64,000 bases of DNA from Desmonostoc geniculatum HA4340-LM1 (GTDB taxonomy: Bacteria > Cyanobacteriota > Cyanobacteriia > Cyanobacteriales > Nostocaceae), in assembly GCA_019359545.1 (NCBI GenBank), contig JAHHHB010000015.1:31077-95076 (forward strand), in the 5' to 3' direction. A program made the translations under genes and the position numbers. Positions 54,358 through 64,000 of this stretch are shown here, piece by piece (position 1 is the stretch's first letter; every line of letters begins with the position of its first letter). The notes under the pieces are model-generated. The model was not told the DNA's origin, made no database searches, and was given only the letters and a program-made list of their open reading frames with translations.

Positions 54358-54858
54358 TTACAACAAATGCCAAACTATAGTACCAGTAACAAACATTCCC
54401 GCCAAGCCAGCAAAGGTAAATTGCAACCGCCGTAGGATAGGTTTAATTTCGTATGCCACGATCAAGCGATCGCGATTGAGGATTTCTTGTGGCTTTGTCC
54501 AGGTTTGACCGTCGTACCAGCCTGACTCTTCATAGAATACTGTGGGACTGCAAAGGCGATCGCACACGTAAAACCAGCCTAAATACAACCTTACCACTGC
54601 CAGCAGTACCCCCAGACTTGCCCCTGCTGCACCACAGAGAATAAAATGGGCAATATATTTCTGTGGGGGAAAACTTGCTGCTGCTACAGGCCCAGCTACA
54701 AGCCAAGATAAACCCCAAATCCAAACCATCTTCGTGATATAATCGCGCAAATGTAAAATGCTATCACGAAATAGCCAGGAAGCTTTTAACTCTTCGTACT
54801 CGTTGAGCGGTTGTTGATCTATAGGAACTGGGCAATTTGAAACCGAAGACCGAATCAT
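54358..54858 (-). CDS. CGLD27 family (DUF1230) membrane protein
   Basis: A 166-residue protein of the green-lineage-conserved CGLD27 group: [16 protein letters not shown] at the N-terminus, two or three membrane segments, and [20 protein letters not shown], the family signature. Plant homologues are chloroplast proteins linked to iron and light responses. Its ATG overlaps the rsfS stop by four bases, so the two are translationally coupled. Confidence 0.88.
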   Translation of the reverse strand: MIRSSVSNCPVPIDQQPLNEYEELKASWLFRDSILHLRDYITKMVWIWGLSWLVAGPVAAASFPPQKYIAHFILCGAAGASLGVLLAVVRLYLGWFYVCDRLCSPTVFYEESGWYDGQTWTKPQEILNRDRLIVAYEIKPILRRLQFTFAGLAGMFVTGTIVWHLL

Positions 54859-55313
54859 GTTGGCTTACCCCCACCCTCATCAGATTCTGGAAAGGAAATA
54901 CGTTCTGCATGAATCCAGAACGCTTCTAAATTATAAAACTCGCGTTCCTTGGGCATCATGATGTGAACGATGACTTCACCGTAGTCTTGTAGTACCCAAC
55001 TGCCTTCGGCTTTTCCTTCTGTCCTTAAAGGGCGTCGTTGTAATTCAGTTTCGACTTTTGCTTCAATTGCTTGAGCGATCGCCCTTACCTGTACCCTAGA
55101 ATAACCAGTCATCATCACAAAGTAATCTGCTAGATAAGATACGTCTGCTACTCTGAGCAATAAAATATCACCAGCTTTGCGATCTGATGCAGCAACAGCT
55201 ATCATTGCAGCTAATTTTCCGCTTGCTTCTTCTATTTGGGTGGGGTTTCTCAGCACACTCTTCGTCAGTGGGACAGATTGTAATGGGAAATTTCCTTGGA
55301 AATAATCAGTCAT
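54855..55313 (-). CDS. rsfS: Ribosomal silencing factor RsfS
   Basis: A 152-residue protein with the RsfS core: [40 protein letters not shown], and [14 protein letters not shown]. It binds ribosomal protein uL14 and blocks subunit joining when nutrients are scarce. An ~38-residue N-terminal extension precedes the core. First gene of rsfS-cgld27. Confidence 0.9.
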   Translation of the reverse strand: MTDYFQGNFPLQSVPLTKSVLRNPTQIEEASGKLAAMIAVAASDRKAGDILLLRVADVSYLADYFVMMTGYSRVQVRAIAQAIEAKVETELQRRPLRTEGKAEGSWVLQDYGEVIVHIMMPKEREFYNLEAFWIHAERISFPESDEGGGKPT

Positions 55314-56025
55314 TAAACCTCAGGTGCTTTCTTCCTTTTGAAACAATTGTTTACATTTACTTAACAAATAACAAACAATTGATCTGAAAATGTATCAATG
55401 GGTTTTTTTGAATACTAACAAAAAAACAGGTGTCTATGGAGGCTAGCTTAAAAAAGGGAGTAGGGAGTGGGGAGTAGGGAGGAGGGAGGAGGGGAAGAAA
55501 CGTTTTTTATGTTTTGTTACGAGATTTTCCCGCGATTGACTGTCTTGAAAGAGGGACTGGGGACTGGGAAAAGAATATTTTCATGCCATCGTTGTGTGAT
55601 TGCTGATGCGACCGTCTAGCTTGAAAATAGGAATTAGAAATTAGGGGGCGATTCCTTGTCGCCTTTATGGGGATATTCGGAATTTTGCTTTGCAGGACTA
55701 GACTTTAGGCTGGCTATTACAACTTACGATACAAGAGAACGCACTCATGCCCGATCTGCCAAAAGTCTGATTGGCATAAATGTAGCAGTAGGTGTTTGGG
55801 GATACTAAAGCAGCCTTATTATATTAAGTAAAAAAATTCATATTCCCACGCCTTGAATGAAGTGAAGCCGTGGGATTTTTGATTCAATACCAATTCAGCT
55901 AAAAGCTTGCTTCAGTATTGTTATTTTTTAAGTAAGATTGAATACAATCAAATTTTCTGTGATTGAGATTTTGACATCAACTCTACTGAAAGCGCAAATA
56001 TAGAACCTAACTGCACTGTCGTAGA
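55314..56025. other. Long repeat-rich spacer, no gene
   Basis: 700 bp between rsfS and the glycosyltransferase gene. GGGAGTAGGGAGTGGGGAG and related purine-rich repeats lie at 55456-55495. Bases 55690-55800 show short open stretches but no convincing protein. An IS605-like hairpin is annotated separately at 55844. Confidence 0.5.
55844..55875. mobile_element. Imperfect hairpin resembling an IS200/IS605 end relic
   Basis: TCCCACG (55844-55850) pairs with CGTGGGA (55869-55875), and inner CTT pairs with AAG. The sequence CCACGCCTTGAATGAAGTGA is of the type found at ends of cyanobacterial IS200/IS605 elements. No transposase remains. Confidence 0.35.
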
Positions 56026-57297
56026 TTACACCTCTTGTTTGGTAACTATTGTCGAGTGAATTGCTCTACGATCTGCGATTAATGAGTAACACAAGGATTC
56101 ATATTGATTTAAAGCTTGCTCAAAAGCATACTGCTCAACGGCATATTGGCGACTTTTATAACCTAGAGTTTTAACTTTTTCGGGGTTTTGATACAAGTTT
56201 AAAATTGCCATTGCTAAAGCTTGGGGATCTTCTGGAGGAACGATAACCCCGCCGCCACTTTGCTTGATAGCCCTTGCTGCGGTACCTTTATCAGGCACAG
56301 AGGCGACTAAAGCCCGTCCACTAGCAAGTAGCACTTGAATTTTTGACGGCATATTGAAGGATATAACATTTTTCTTTTGCACCACCAAACCAACATCCGC
56401 GGCTGCTAACATTTGTGGTAAATTTTTCCGGGGTTGAAATGGGAGTAGCAAAACATTATCTGCACCACAGTCTAAACACTCCTGTTGCAATCTCTGTAAA
56501 CCTTTTGCCTCTCCGACGATGACAAAGGCAATATCTGGGATGTGGCGCAACATAGAAGCAGCTTTGACAACGCTTTCTAAGCCTTGGGTGAGGGCAATGT
56601 TACCAGAATACAGGACTACAAATTTATCATTCAGGTTGTGTGTCGTGCGGAAAGGGTTATTTTTTTGAGGCAAGGGGCGGATAAAATTAACATCAACCCA
56701 GTTAGGAATTTGCACAATTTTGTCAGCTTCTACGCCCTTAGATCGCAAATTTTCCACAAATCCATCGGCGATGACGCTAATTTTACTAGCACTGCGGTAA
56801 GCAAATTTTTCCAAGAATGTAAACAACTGGATGAGTAATTTATTTTTAAGTAGACCGACGTGAACAGCTGCTTCTGGTAATATGTCTTGTAGATTCAAAA
56901 CCACAGGGCAAGCACGTAACCATCCTAAAAGAGCAACTGGCACACAGCTTGGTAGGGATGGCGAGGTTGAGAGAATAACATCTGGACGCCAACCTATGAG
57001 GGCAGGTACAAAACTAGTCACAACGAAACTAGCATCTAGCAACACTCGATCTAGTAGATTGGGTTCTGGACGAATCCAAACGTAACTACGTTGAATTTCA
57101 ACCCCATTTTTGTATTCGGTGAGATACCACTTGCCCCGATATTCCTGGTAAATTTGACGCTCAGGATAGTTAGGCATAGCAGTAACTACGCGCACTTGGT
57201 GTCCCCGCTTCACTAGTCCCTCTGCTAATTCAGTCATTAGTGGGGCAATACCAATTGGTTCTGGATAGTAATTGTAGGAGTAAATTAAAATTCGCAT
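56026..57297 (-). CDS. WcaI-like family 4 glycosyltransferase
   Basis: A 423-residue GT-B enzyme. YSYNYYPEPIGIAPLMTELA at the N-terminus and VLNLQDILPEAAVHVGLL are typical of WcaI-type colanic-acid transferases. KFVVLYSGNIALTQGLE and PLFQPRKNLPQMLAAADVGL-like (text: LLPFQPRKNLPQMLAAADVG) form the nucleotide-sugar half. It adds a sugar to an exopolysaccharide or envelope glycan. It stands alone in a repeat-bounded segment. Confidence 0.82.
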   Translation of the reverse strand: MRILIYSYNYYPEPIGIAPLMTELAEGLVKRGHQVRVVTAMPNYPERQIYQEYRGKWYLTEYKNGVEIQRSYVWIRPEPNLLDRVLLDASFVVTSFVPALIGWRPDVILSTSPSLPSCVPVALLGWLRACPVVLNLQDILPEAAVHVGLLKNKLLIQLFTFLEKFAYRSASKISVIADGFVENLRSKGVEADKIVQIPNWVDVNFIRPLPQKNNPFRTTHNLNDKFVVLYSGNIALTQGLESVVKAASMLRHIPDIAFVIVGEAKGLQRLQQECLDCGADNVLLLPFQPRKNLPQMLAAADVGLVVQKKNVISFNMPSKIQVLLASGRALVASVPDKGTAARAIKQSGGGVIVPPEDPQALAMAILNLYQNPEKVKTLGYKSRQYAVEQYAFEQALNQYESLCYSLIADRRAIHSTIVTKQEV

Positions 57298-57583
57298 AGA
57301 AAATTAGTCTCAAGTGCCCGGGTTTTTTATTTAATGACAATAGTTGTCTTAAATATCTCTGTGAGGTTGAAATATCCTATATTTAATTGTGGCTTCCGAG
57401 TCTCTCGATGTCAGGGATTTTTCTTAAAGATTGAGTAAATTTTGATATTAAATCCTTACGGAATATGCAAAGAATAGTGACTATTTAATACACAATTTAA
57501 AATGTTTATTGATGATTGGTACGTAAGTAAAAACCCCATGATTTATGAAAATAATACCAGTATTTAACAATAATAGTGATTGA

Positions 57584-58762
57584 ATGAGCGATCGCCCTTG
57601 TATTTTCTCTTTTTTTGCTGGCTCAGGTTTCCTGGATTTAGGTTTTGAAACCAGTGGTTTTAACATTGTTTATGTTAATGAAATTTTTTCCCCATTCATG
57701 GCAGCATACCGCTATTCACGGCAGGCTCTCAATCTAGGGTTGCCAGAATACGGATATTATGACGGCGAAGCAGGAGACGTAAGTAAACTCATCCAAGGTT
57801 CACAAGCACAACATATTTGCGAGTTAGTCAAAGACTGCCGTAAATTTAATCATATTGTTGGCTTTATTGGTGGGCCTCCCTGTCCTGATTTTTCCATTGG
57901 GGGAAAAAACAGAGGCAATTTAGGAGATAATGGCAAGCTTTCGACTTCCTATGTGCAATTAATTTGTCAAAATCTCCCAGATTTTTTTTTATTTGAGAAT
58001 GTTAAGGGTTTGTGGAAGACGAAGAAGCACCGTTTATTTTTTGAATCCCTGAAGCAACAATTACAGCAAGCAGGATATATATTAACAGAGCGGTTAATTA
58101 ATGCAATTGAATATGGCGTACCCCAAGATCGGGAAAGAATTATTTTGATTGGATTCCAAAATAATTTTATCAAAGAGATGGGTAGAGACTTTAGTAGGCA
58201 ACAATTACTAAATGAACATATTTTTCCTTGGCAAAATCAGATTTTATACGAGAAAAAAAATGTTTTTGCTTACCCTTGGCGTAAGTGCGATCCATTTCAA
58301 GAAAATTCCATTATTCCTTGTCCTCCTGATATTCCTCAAAAATTAACAGTTGAATACTGGTTTATAAAAAATAATGTCCTCAAGCATCCCAATGCTGAAC
58401 ATTACTTTCAACCAAGGGCAGGTATCACAAAATTTGCTGCTGTTGATGAAGGAGATGATTCTAAGAAATCTTTTAAACGTCTGCATAGATGGCGTTATTC
58501 TCCAACAGCTTGCTATGGAAATAATGAAGTACATTTACATCCTTATAAAGTCCGGCGAATTTCTGTAGCAGAAGCTTTAGCTATCCAATCTTTACCTGCA
58601 AATTTCGTGCTTCCAGAGAATATGTCACTTACAAATATGTTTAAAATTATTGGTAATGGCGTACCATACTTGGCATCAAAAGCGTTAGCTCAAACTATTA
58701 TTAACTTCTTAGTAACTGATGTGAGAAATACTGTTGATATTCCTAACCTTACTGGCACTTAA
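57584..58762 (+). CDS. Orphan DNA cytosine-5 methyltransferase
   Basis: A 392-residue m5C enzyme: motif I FAGSGFLDLGFE, motif IV GGPPCPDFS with catalytic Cys100, motif VI FENVKG, motif VIII QDRERI, then a ~150-residue recognition region, and motif X IGNGVPYLASKA. No restriction gene is next to it. The N-terminus CIFSFFAGSGFLDLGFE resembles, to my memory, the CGATCG-specific methylases of Synechocystis and Anabaena (M.Ssp6803I/DmtC). CGATCG is the core of HIP1, which fits an orphan role, but specificity is inferred. Confidence 0.85.
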   Translation: MSDRPCIFSFFAGSGFLDLGFETSGFNIVYVNEIFSPFMAAYRYSRQALNLGLPEYGYYDGEAGDVSKLIQGSQAQHICELVKDCRKFNHIVGFIGGPPCPDFSIGGKNRGNLGDNGKLSTSYVQLICQNLPDFFLFENVKGLWKTKKHRLFFESLKQQLQQAGYILTERLINAIEYGVPQDRERIILIGFQNNFIKEMGRDFSRQQLLNEHIFPWQNQILYEKKNVFAYPWRKCDPFQENSIIPCPPDIPQKLTVEYWFIKNNVLKHPNAEHYFQPRAGITKFAAVDEGDDSKKSFKRLHRWRYSPTACYGNNEVHLHPYKVRRISVAEALAIQSLPANFVLPENMSLTNMFKIIGNGVPYLASKALAQTIINFLVTDVRNTVDIPNLTGT

Positions 58763-58932
58763 TGTCAACTTAAATACTTACAGAAATTCTGAGACATCTG
58801 CAAAGCTGACATTCGAGATCAGTTAGCAGCTTATTTTCAGAATAAACTCGTAATAAATGTGGTTTAATATATATATAAAAAATGTTTTAATTTTTTATAA
58901 ACTTTAATAATCAATCACTGGTACAAGACACG

Positions 58933-59613
58933 ATGGCAGCAGACTATCCGGACATTGATATTGCGCCATTTATAGATCATGCCCTGTTAACGCCAACGGC
59001 TACTCCAGAGCAAGTTGAGCAATGGTGTGAAGAAGCATATAGATTCAATTTTGCGGCGGTTTGCCTGTATCCCGCCTATGTCAAGCAAGCAGTTGAACTC
59101 CTCCACGGTAAGAACCCGAAAGTCTGCACGGTGATTGGCTTTCCTGCTGGTGCAACGACTTCAGCAGTCAAGTTGTATGAGGCTCAAGAAGCGGCGGAAA
59201 GTGGGGCTACTGAGTTGGATGTGGTAATCAACTTGGGCTGGTTGAAAGCTGGCAAAACAGAAGAAGTTCATCGTGAGATTGCCGAAATTTGCGAGGAGAC
59301 TGGACAGACTGTCAAGGTAATTTTGGAAACTAACCTGTTGACAGATGCGGAGAAAAAAATAGCTGCTGAAATATCTATGGAAGCGGGAGCAAGTTTCTTA
59401 AAAACCAGTACTGGTTGGAATGGTGGTGCCACTGTGGCTGATGTGCGACTTTTGAAGGAATTGGCGAAAGAAAGGGTGGGAATTAAAGCTTCAGGTGGTA
59501 TCCGTACTATCGATCAAGCTCTAGACTTAATTGTAGCGGGTGCTACTAGATTAGGCACATCTCGCGGTATCGATTTGATCCGCCAGCGCGATAACCTGGA
59601 AAAGGGTGAATAG
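58933..59613 (+). CDS. deoC: Deoxyribose-phosphate aldolase
   Basis: A 226-residue TIM-barrel aldolase. [19 protein letters not shown] opens it, [17 protein letters not shown] and [14 protein letters not shown] follow. The Schiff-base lysine is in [10 protein letters not shown] and the second lysine in [10 protein letters not shown]. It splits deoxyribose 5-phosphate into glyceraldehyde 3-phosphate and acetaldehyde. recO follows after 118 bp of repeats. Confidence 0.93.
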   Translation: MAADYPDIDIAPFIDHALLTPTATPEQVEQWCEEAYRFNFAAVCLYPAYVKQAVELLHGKNPKVCTVIGFPAGATTSAVKLYEAQEAAESGATELDVVINLGWLKAGKTEEVHREIAEICEETGQTVKVILETNLLTDAEKKIAAEISMEAGASFLKTSTGWNGGATVADVRLLKELAKERVGIKASGGIRTIDQALDLIVAGATRLGTSRGIDLIRQRDNLEKGE

Positions 59614-59649
59614 TCATTTGTTTTTTGTTCTTTGTCATTTGTCCAAAGT

Positions 59650-59730
59650 CCAATATGTTTATTTACTAATAACCAATGACCAATGACCAATGACCAATGA
59701 CCAATAACTAATAACTAATCACTAATGACT
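59650..59730. repeat. CCAATGA / ACTAATGA heptamer field
   Basis: Tandem ATGACCAATGACCAATGACC then AATAACTAATAACTAATCAC units run up to the recO ATG. The STRR ends with TAATGAG, so the recO start codon region itself is repeat-like. Confidence 0.85.
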
Positions 59731-59731
59731 A

Positions 59732-60652
59732 ATGAGTAGAACCTATAAAGCAACCGGAATTAATCTTAAAACCCAGGCGCTCGGAGAATCGGATAAAATA
59801 GTGACAATTTTGACACCAGAATTCGGTCTAATTCGAGCAGTGGCTCCAGGGGCGCGCAAGCACAACTCCAGTTTGGGCGGCAGGAGCGGTATGTTCGCTG
59901 TTAATGAACTATTGATTGCCAAAGGGCGATCGCTTGATAAAATTACTCAAGCACAGACCTTAAAAACTTATCCAGGTCTAGCTAAAAATTTGGGAAAATT
60001 AGCTGCTGGCCAGTATTTAGCAGAAATAGTACTGTGTCAAGCTTTGAGCGAACAACCCCAAGAAGAACTTTATGAGTTATTCAACGAACATCTCCATCGA
60101 TTGGAGGTGTTGTCTAGTGGAAATACATCTGGTGTTTTAGCTCATCTGGCTCATGGGGTTTTTCACCTTTTAGCCTTAGCAGGATTGACACCGCAAGTAC
60201 AAGTTTGTTGCTTGTCTGGGCGGCCCCTCACACCAGATTTTACAAACCCCAACTGGCAGGTAGGATTTAGCATCCCTGCGGGTGGAATTGTTTGTTTAGA
60301 AGCTTGGGAACGTTTGCGAAGAGAGGGGGAGATGAGGAAGATGAGGAAGATGAGGGAGATGAGGGAGATGAGGGAGATTAATAACAAACCTCCAATGCCC
60401 CATGCCCAAACAATTGTTGTCCATCGGCAAGAAATACCTGTGATTTCTAGTCGTCCTAGTGCAATGGAACTAGCTTTGCTTCAAAATCTATCGCAACCAG
60501 AAATCGTGCAAATTGATGGTGCAAGAGATCATAACTGGTTATCTGTTGAGCAGATTTTACGCCACTATGCTCAGTATCAATTAGGCCGTCCTATTCGCTC
60601 TGCTACCTTGATCGACTCTTATTTTGCTGCCAACCATGATGCAATCGTCTGA
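59732..60652 (+). CDS. recO: DNA repair protein RecO
   Basis: A 306-residue RecFOR mediator that displaces SSB and anneals strands. The OB-fold N-domain is [20 protein letters not shown], and the helical part contains [20 protein letters not shown]. Cysteines QVCCLSG are a reduced version of the usual zinc region. Residues ~198-222 ([20 protein letters not shown]) are encoded by GATGAGG(A/G)A repeats at 60328-60380, followed by MPHAQ from a CCCATGCCC unit. It overlaps the MFS gene by ~17 bases. Confidence 0.9.
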   Translation: MSRTYKATGINLKTQALGESDKIVTILTPEFGLIRAVAPGARKHNSSLGGRSGMFAVNELLIAKGRSLDKITQAQTLKTYPGLAKNLGKLAAGQYLAEIVLCQALSEQPQEELYELFNEHLHRLEVLSSGNTSGVLAHLAHGVFHLLALAGLTPQVQVCCLSGRPLTPDFTNPNWQVGFSIPAGGIVCLEAWERLRREGEMRKMRKMREMREMREINNKPPMPHAQTIVVHRQEIPVISSRPSAMELALLQNLSQPEIVQIDGARDHNWLSVEQILRHYAQYQLGRPIRSATLIDSYFAANHDAIV

Positions 60653-62291
60653 TTTGGATAAAAAAATCCTGCCTTTATCACCAAGCCTCGTCAAAAAACA
60701 GAATAGGGCATCAGATCACATATTAACTAATCACCTGAGTGCCGTCTCCAAGTCTACACCTAATCAAATCAATGGGCAAGAAATTTCCCCAAAAGACGTT
60801 TCTAAAAACGATCAAAGTTGGACGGAAATACCAAAAGCTCATGTTACAAGCCAATCAGAAACACCAACCCAAGACCAATTAACTACTGGCCAAACAGATA
60901 AAAATAATGATAACGGCAATGGGCTAGACCTACACAATGGGAAGAATTTACCAGTAACCATTATTCCAGAAACAGAACCAGCGAAATTACATGAGCCTGC
61001 TTCAGAGAATGCAAAACAGCGGGGGTTTGTGCCAGTATTAAAAAACTTTAATTTCCTGGCTCTTTGGGGCGGTCAAGTTTTCTGCCAACTAGCAGATAAA
61101 GTTTATTTGGTGCTGATGATTGCTTTGATTAATACTCAGTTTCAGGGTGGGAATCAAAGTATTAGTGGATGGGTGTCAGCCTTGATGATGGCTTTCACTA
61201 TTCCAGCGGTATTATTTGGTTCCGTCGCTGGTGTGTTTGTAGACCGCTGGCCGAAAAAGGGTGTGCTGGTGGCAACGAATGTTTGGCGCGGTATTTTGGT
61301 TTTCTCAATTCCCTTCTTACTGTGGGTGACTCATGATTGGAAACCCATAGGAGTGTTACCAGTAGGTTTTTTAATCATTCTGAGTGTGACTTTTTTAGTT
61401 TCCACGCTGACGCAGTTTTTTGCCCCAGCGGAACAGGCGGCAATTCCTTTAGTAGTAGAAGAACAGCATTTACTCTCGGCTAATTCGCTTTACACAACAA
61501 CGATGATGGCATCGGTAATTGTTGGGTTTGCCGTTGGGGAACCGTTGTTAGCGATCGCCGATAGACTTTGGTTGCAATTTAGTGGTAGTAGTGGTTTGGG
61601 CAAAGAACTTTTAGTGGGTGGCAGTTATGCGATCGCTGGAATCATTTTGTTCCTTCTGAGAACTAACGAAAAACCTCACCCACCCGAAACAGAATTCCCT
61701 CACGTATTCTCTGACTTACGGGATGGTCTGGCTTACCTGAAAGCCAATCATCGCGTCCGTAATGCTTTACTCCAGCTAATTATCTTGTTTTCTGTCTTCG
61801 CAGCCTTAACTGTTTTAGCTGTTCGTATGGCAGAAATAATTCCCAATATGAAAGCCTCCCAATTCGGCTTTTTACTTGCAGCTGGTGGTGTTGGTATTGC
61901 CGCTGGAGCAACAATTCTCGGTCAATTTGGTCAAAGGTTTTCCTACACCCAACTAAGTTTGTGCGGTTGTCTGGGTATGGCAGCATCGCTGATTGGTCTG
62001 TCAATATTTACCACACAATTGTGGTTAATTTTGTTACTAGTTGCTTTATTAGGTGTCTTTGGGGCACTAGTAGGCATTCCCATGCAAACCACGATTCAAA
62101 CAGAAACTCCTCCAGAAATGCGTGGTAAAGTTTTTGGTCTACAGAACAATGTCGTTAACATTGCTCTTTCCTTACCATTGGCATTAGCTGGTGTAGCAGA
62201 AACCTTTGTAGGGTTACAGGCAGTTTTTTTGGGATTAGCAGCGATCGTTTTTTCAGGAGGAATATTAACCTGGTATAACTCACATCACTAG
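60636..62291 (+). CDS. MFS transporter with long polar N-terminus
   Basis: About 551 residues. The first ~125 residues are polar and disordered (rich in Ser, Thr, Asn and Gln). Twelve membrane segments follow, beginning at [20 protein letters not shown]; the conserved MFS loop is [16 protein letters not shown]. The layout fits MFS_3 (EntS-like) exporters. Translation is coupled to recO by overlap. Substrate unknown; the N-terminal tail could be regulatory. Confidence 0.82.
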   Translation: MMQSSDLDKKILPLSPSLVKKQNRASDHILTNHLSAVSKSTPNQINGQEISPKDVSKNDQSWTEIPKAHVTSQSETPTQDQLTTGQTDKNNDNGNGLDLHNGKNLPVTIIPETEPAKLHEPASENAKQRGFVPVLKNFNFLALWGGQVFCQLADKVYLVLMIALINTQFQGGNQSISGWVSALMMAFTIPAVLFGSVAGVFVDRWPKKGVLVATNVWRGILVFSIPFLLWVTHDWKPIGVLPVGFLIILSVTFLVSTLTQFFAPAEQAAIPLVVEEQHLLSANSLYTTTMMASVIVGFAVGEPLLAIADRLWLQFSGSSGLGKELLVGGSYAIAGIILFLLRTNEKPHPPETEFPHVFSDLRDGLAYLKANHRVRNALLQLIILFSVFAALTVLAVRMAEIIPNMKASQFGFLLAAGGVGIAAGATILGQFGQRFSYTQLSLCGCLGMAASLIGLSIFTTQLWLILLLVALLGVFGALVGIPMQTTIQTETPPEMRGKVFGLQNNVVNIALSLPLALAGVAETFVGLQAVFLGLAAIVFSGGILTWYNSHH

Positions 62292-62635
62292 TTATCAACA
62301 GCAGCTATTATTCATGACCTTGAAGTAATTACTAATTTACTTAAAACTTTTGCGTTCGTGTTAAACTAAGGTCAGTCAAAATTTATCGCATACTTGCCGG
62401 ATATCAATCTGACATTAGCCAGAATAAGTTGTTTAAATATAAGAGATTAACAACTTATAAGTTGAATCAATACAGCCATCAACTCAGCAGTTTAATTAGC
62501 TAAAAAAATAGCTTTTTGAACTAATTTTTGGCATGTATTACTAATAATTAAAGACCAGCAAGTATACCACGATAAAAGCAACAAAGGACGCAAAAGTAAT
62601 ACATCAAACCCGCTTTTCTTACAGCTAAATAAAGA
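62292..62635. other. Intergenic region with a 14-nt palindrome
   Basis: About 340 AT-rich bases. CAACTTATAAGTTG at 62451-62464 is a perfect palindrome 170 bp before the glycosyltransferase gene and may be an operator. Nothing else is recognised. Confidence 0.45.
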
Positions 62636-63784
62636 ATGCGTATAGCCTGGATTGGAAAAAAATCGCCCTTTTGCGGCAATGTCACCTACAGTAGAGAAAT
62701 TACAAATGCCTTGCTAGACAAGGGACATCAAGTTAGCTTTCTCCACTTCGCTCAAGAAGAATCAGAACCTGACAATTGGCCAAATCTCCAAGAAGTTCCC
62801 CTACCTTTTATTTATAAATCTCAGGTTTACACAATCCCGACTTTTAAAGCGACTAAAGTTTTAACTGACTCGCTGCGGAAAATTAAGCCAGATGTTGTAC
62901 ATGCTTCCTTAACCCTATCTCCTCTTGATTTTGTTCTACCGGAAATCTGTGAGGAACTGAGGTTACCTTTAGTTGCTACTTTTCATACACCGTTTGCTGG
63001 GAAGGGAGCAAAGCTGATATCAGGAACACAGCTTTTGGCTTATCAACTCTACGCGCCTTTTTTGGTTAACTACGATCGCGTAATTGTATTTTCCCAAATT
63101 CAGCGGGAATTATTGGCACGTATGGGTGTAAGGGAAGAAAATATTGCGATCATTCCCAACGGTGTTGATCCCATCAAGTATTCTCCAGGGGCTTCTAAAC
63201 TCAAAGCAGAATTTCAAGCCGAACGCTTGTTTGTTTATCAAGGTCGAATAGCCCCAGAGAAAAATGTGGAAGCCCTCCTGAGAGCTTGGAAGCAGTCGCA
63301 AATGGAGGCTAATAGCAAGCTGTTGATTGTTGGCGATGGGCCTTTGAAGTCTTCTTTAGAGCCGTTTTATGGTTGGGAATATGGCATTAATTGGTTAGGA
63401 TTTGTTGCTGATGAAAATCGGCGCATCGAAATTTTGCGGGGCGCGGATGTATTTATTTTGCCTTCATTGGTAGAGGGACTATCTTTGTCTTTGTTAGAAG
63501 CAATGTCATGTGGGGTGGCTTGTTTGGCAACAGATGTCGGTGCAGATGGAGAAGTTTTGGAAAAGGGAGCGGGTATAGTTATTAATACCAAAACAGTGCG
63601 ATCGCAATTGAGAACTCTTTTACCAGTGTTACAAGACCATTCAGAGTTAACAACCCTACTGGGGCAAAAAGCCAGACAGCGTGTATTAGACCGCTATACC
63701 CTCACTAAGAATGTTACTCTGCTGGAAGAACTTTATAAAGAAGTTTTAACACAGCGACCTTTACCAGTTAGTCGCAGAGCATAG
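62636..63784 (+). CDS. Family 4 glycosyltransferase
   Basis: A 382-residue GT-B enzyme. MRIAWIGKKSPFCGNVTYSR and VATFHTPFAGKGAKLISGTQ are in the acceptor half. FVYQGRIAPEKNVEALLRAW, DADVFILPSLVEGLSLSLLE-like (text: ADVFILPSLVEGLSLSLLEA) and the E-x7-E motif region lie in the donor half. It transfers a sugar, probably from a nucleotide donor, onto a lipid or glycan. The acceptor is unknown. Confidence 0.85.
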   Translation: MRIAWIGKKSPFCGNVTYSREITNALLDKGHQVSFLHFAQEESEPDNWPNLQEVPLPFIYKSQVYTIPTFKATKVLTDSLRKIKPDVVHASLTLSPLDFVLPEICEELRLPLVATFHTPFAGKGAKLISGTQLLAYQLYAPFLVNYDRVIVFSQIQRELLARMGVREENIAIIPNGVDPIKYSPGASKLKAEFQAERLFVYQGRIAPEKNVEALLRAWKQSQMEANSKLLIVGDGPLKSSLEPFYGWEYGINWLGFVADENRRIEILRGADVFILPSLVEGLSLSLLEAMSCGVACLATDVGADGEVLEKGAGIVINTKTVRSQLRTLLPVLQDHSELTTLLGQKARQRVLDRYTLTKNVTLLEELYKEVLTQRPLPVSRRA

Positions 63785-63873
63785 GGAAAGAGGAAAAGTG
63801 CGATCGCACTGAAAATTCTCAGATGGTGATGAGTGCGATCGGGCAGCAATGTTAGGCAGCATTGGGTAGTATT

Positions 63874-64000
63874 ATTGACTCTCACCGGACTAAAGTCACG
63901 GTGATTCAAACTGTTGTTGCGAATGAGGCTAAAGCCATCATTCTCCACAGTTATCTTTCAAGGGATTAACCCTGTGGGACAGTCAAAAGTCCCCTACCGT
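63874..64000 (-). mobile_element. Probable right end (omega-RNA region) of an IS200/IS605 TnpB element, cut by window end
   Basis: On the minus strand the sequence GAATCACCGTGACTTTAGTC then CGGTGAGAGTCAAT has the hairpin-plus-TCAA form found at right ends of cyanobacterial TnpB elements, where the omega RNA ends. The plus-strand hairpin TCACCGGAC-TAAA-GTCACGGTGA is at 63882-63904. tnpB itself would lie past 64000. The boundary would be near 63874. Confidence 0.45.

Overview
The window is chromosomal DNA from a filamentous, probably heterocyst-forming cyanobacterium of the Nostoc/Anabaena group. Evidence: the HIP1 octamer GCGATCGC recurs throughout; short tandem repeats (CCAATGCCC, TCATTTG, AGGAGTTA and relatives) fill most spacers; chlL and chlN for the light-independent protochlorophyllide reductase are present; and the four-gene polar amino-acid transporter natF-natG-natH-bgtA, known from Anabaena, is present. 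Other cyanobacterial markers are an SLH/OprB porin, DUF3318, DUF5331 and CGLD27.

Layout. 1-9.5 kb: the tail of an ABC ATPase, a lipoprotein, a minus-strand unit of 2OG-Fe(II) oxygenase, EamA exporter and glutamate-cysteine-ligase-like enzyme, then a porin, a repeat-bearing secreted protein and a DUF1361 membrane protein. 9.9-23 kb: a baeRF-like protein, a decayed EAL/GAF/GGDEF gene, a PEP-synthase-like protein, MgtC, RecF, a Ca2+-type P-ATPase and a transglutaminase-like protein. 23.2-26.6 kb: a compact restriction-modification locus with a C-box operator, controller protein, putative PD-(D/E)XK nuclease, single-TRD specificity subunit and HsdM-like methylase. No HsdR is present, so it looks like an AhdI-type (Type IIH) system. 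26.9-29.7 kb: Fe-S nuclease, phosphoglucomutase-family enzyme, LapA-like protein. 29.7-32 kb: a toxin-antitoxin graveyard with one intact brnTA pair and several truncated modules joined at a MITE. 32.9-36.3 kb: chlL-DUF5331-chlN. 36.4-41.5 kb: a second small-gene island with AbrB and PIN modules, an HNH endonuclease pair and a retropepsin-like protein. 41.6-46 kb: the amino-acid transporter. 46.6-64 kb: mostly housekeeping genes (queE, a STAS-sugar transferase fusion, a GTPase, tRNA-fMet, asparaginase, cgld27, rsfS, two glycosyltransferases, an orphan m5C methylase, deoC, recO and an MFS exporter). The window closes with what looks like the right end of an IS200/IS605 element.

Themes. Repeats repeatedly shape genes here. 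recF takes its stop codon from a 251-bp foldback element. RecO, the PEP-synthase-like protein, NatH and the 7.1-kb secreted protein carry repeat-encoded peptides. Two genes end exactly at a 178-bp MITE, as expected after recombination between two MITE copies. The most interesting functional units are the Type IIH-like system, the oxygenase/EamA/ligase unit, the HNH and retropepsin genes, and the STAS-sugar transferase fusion. All functional calls come from reading sequence motifs; no database search was run.
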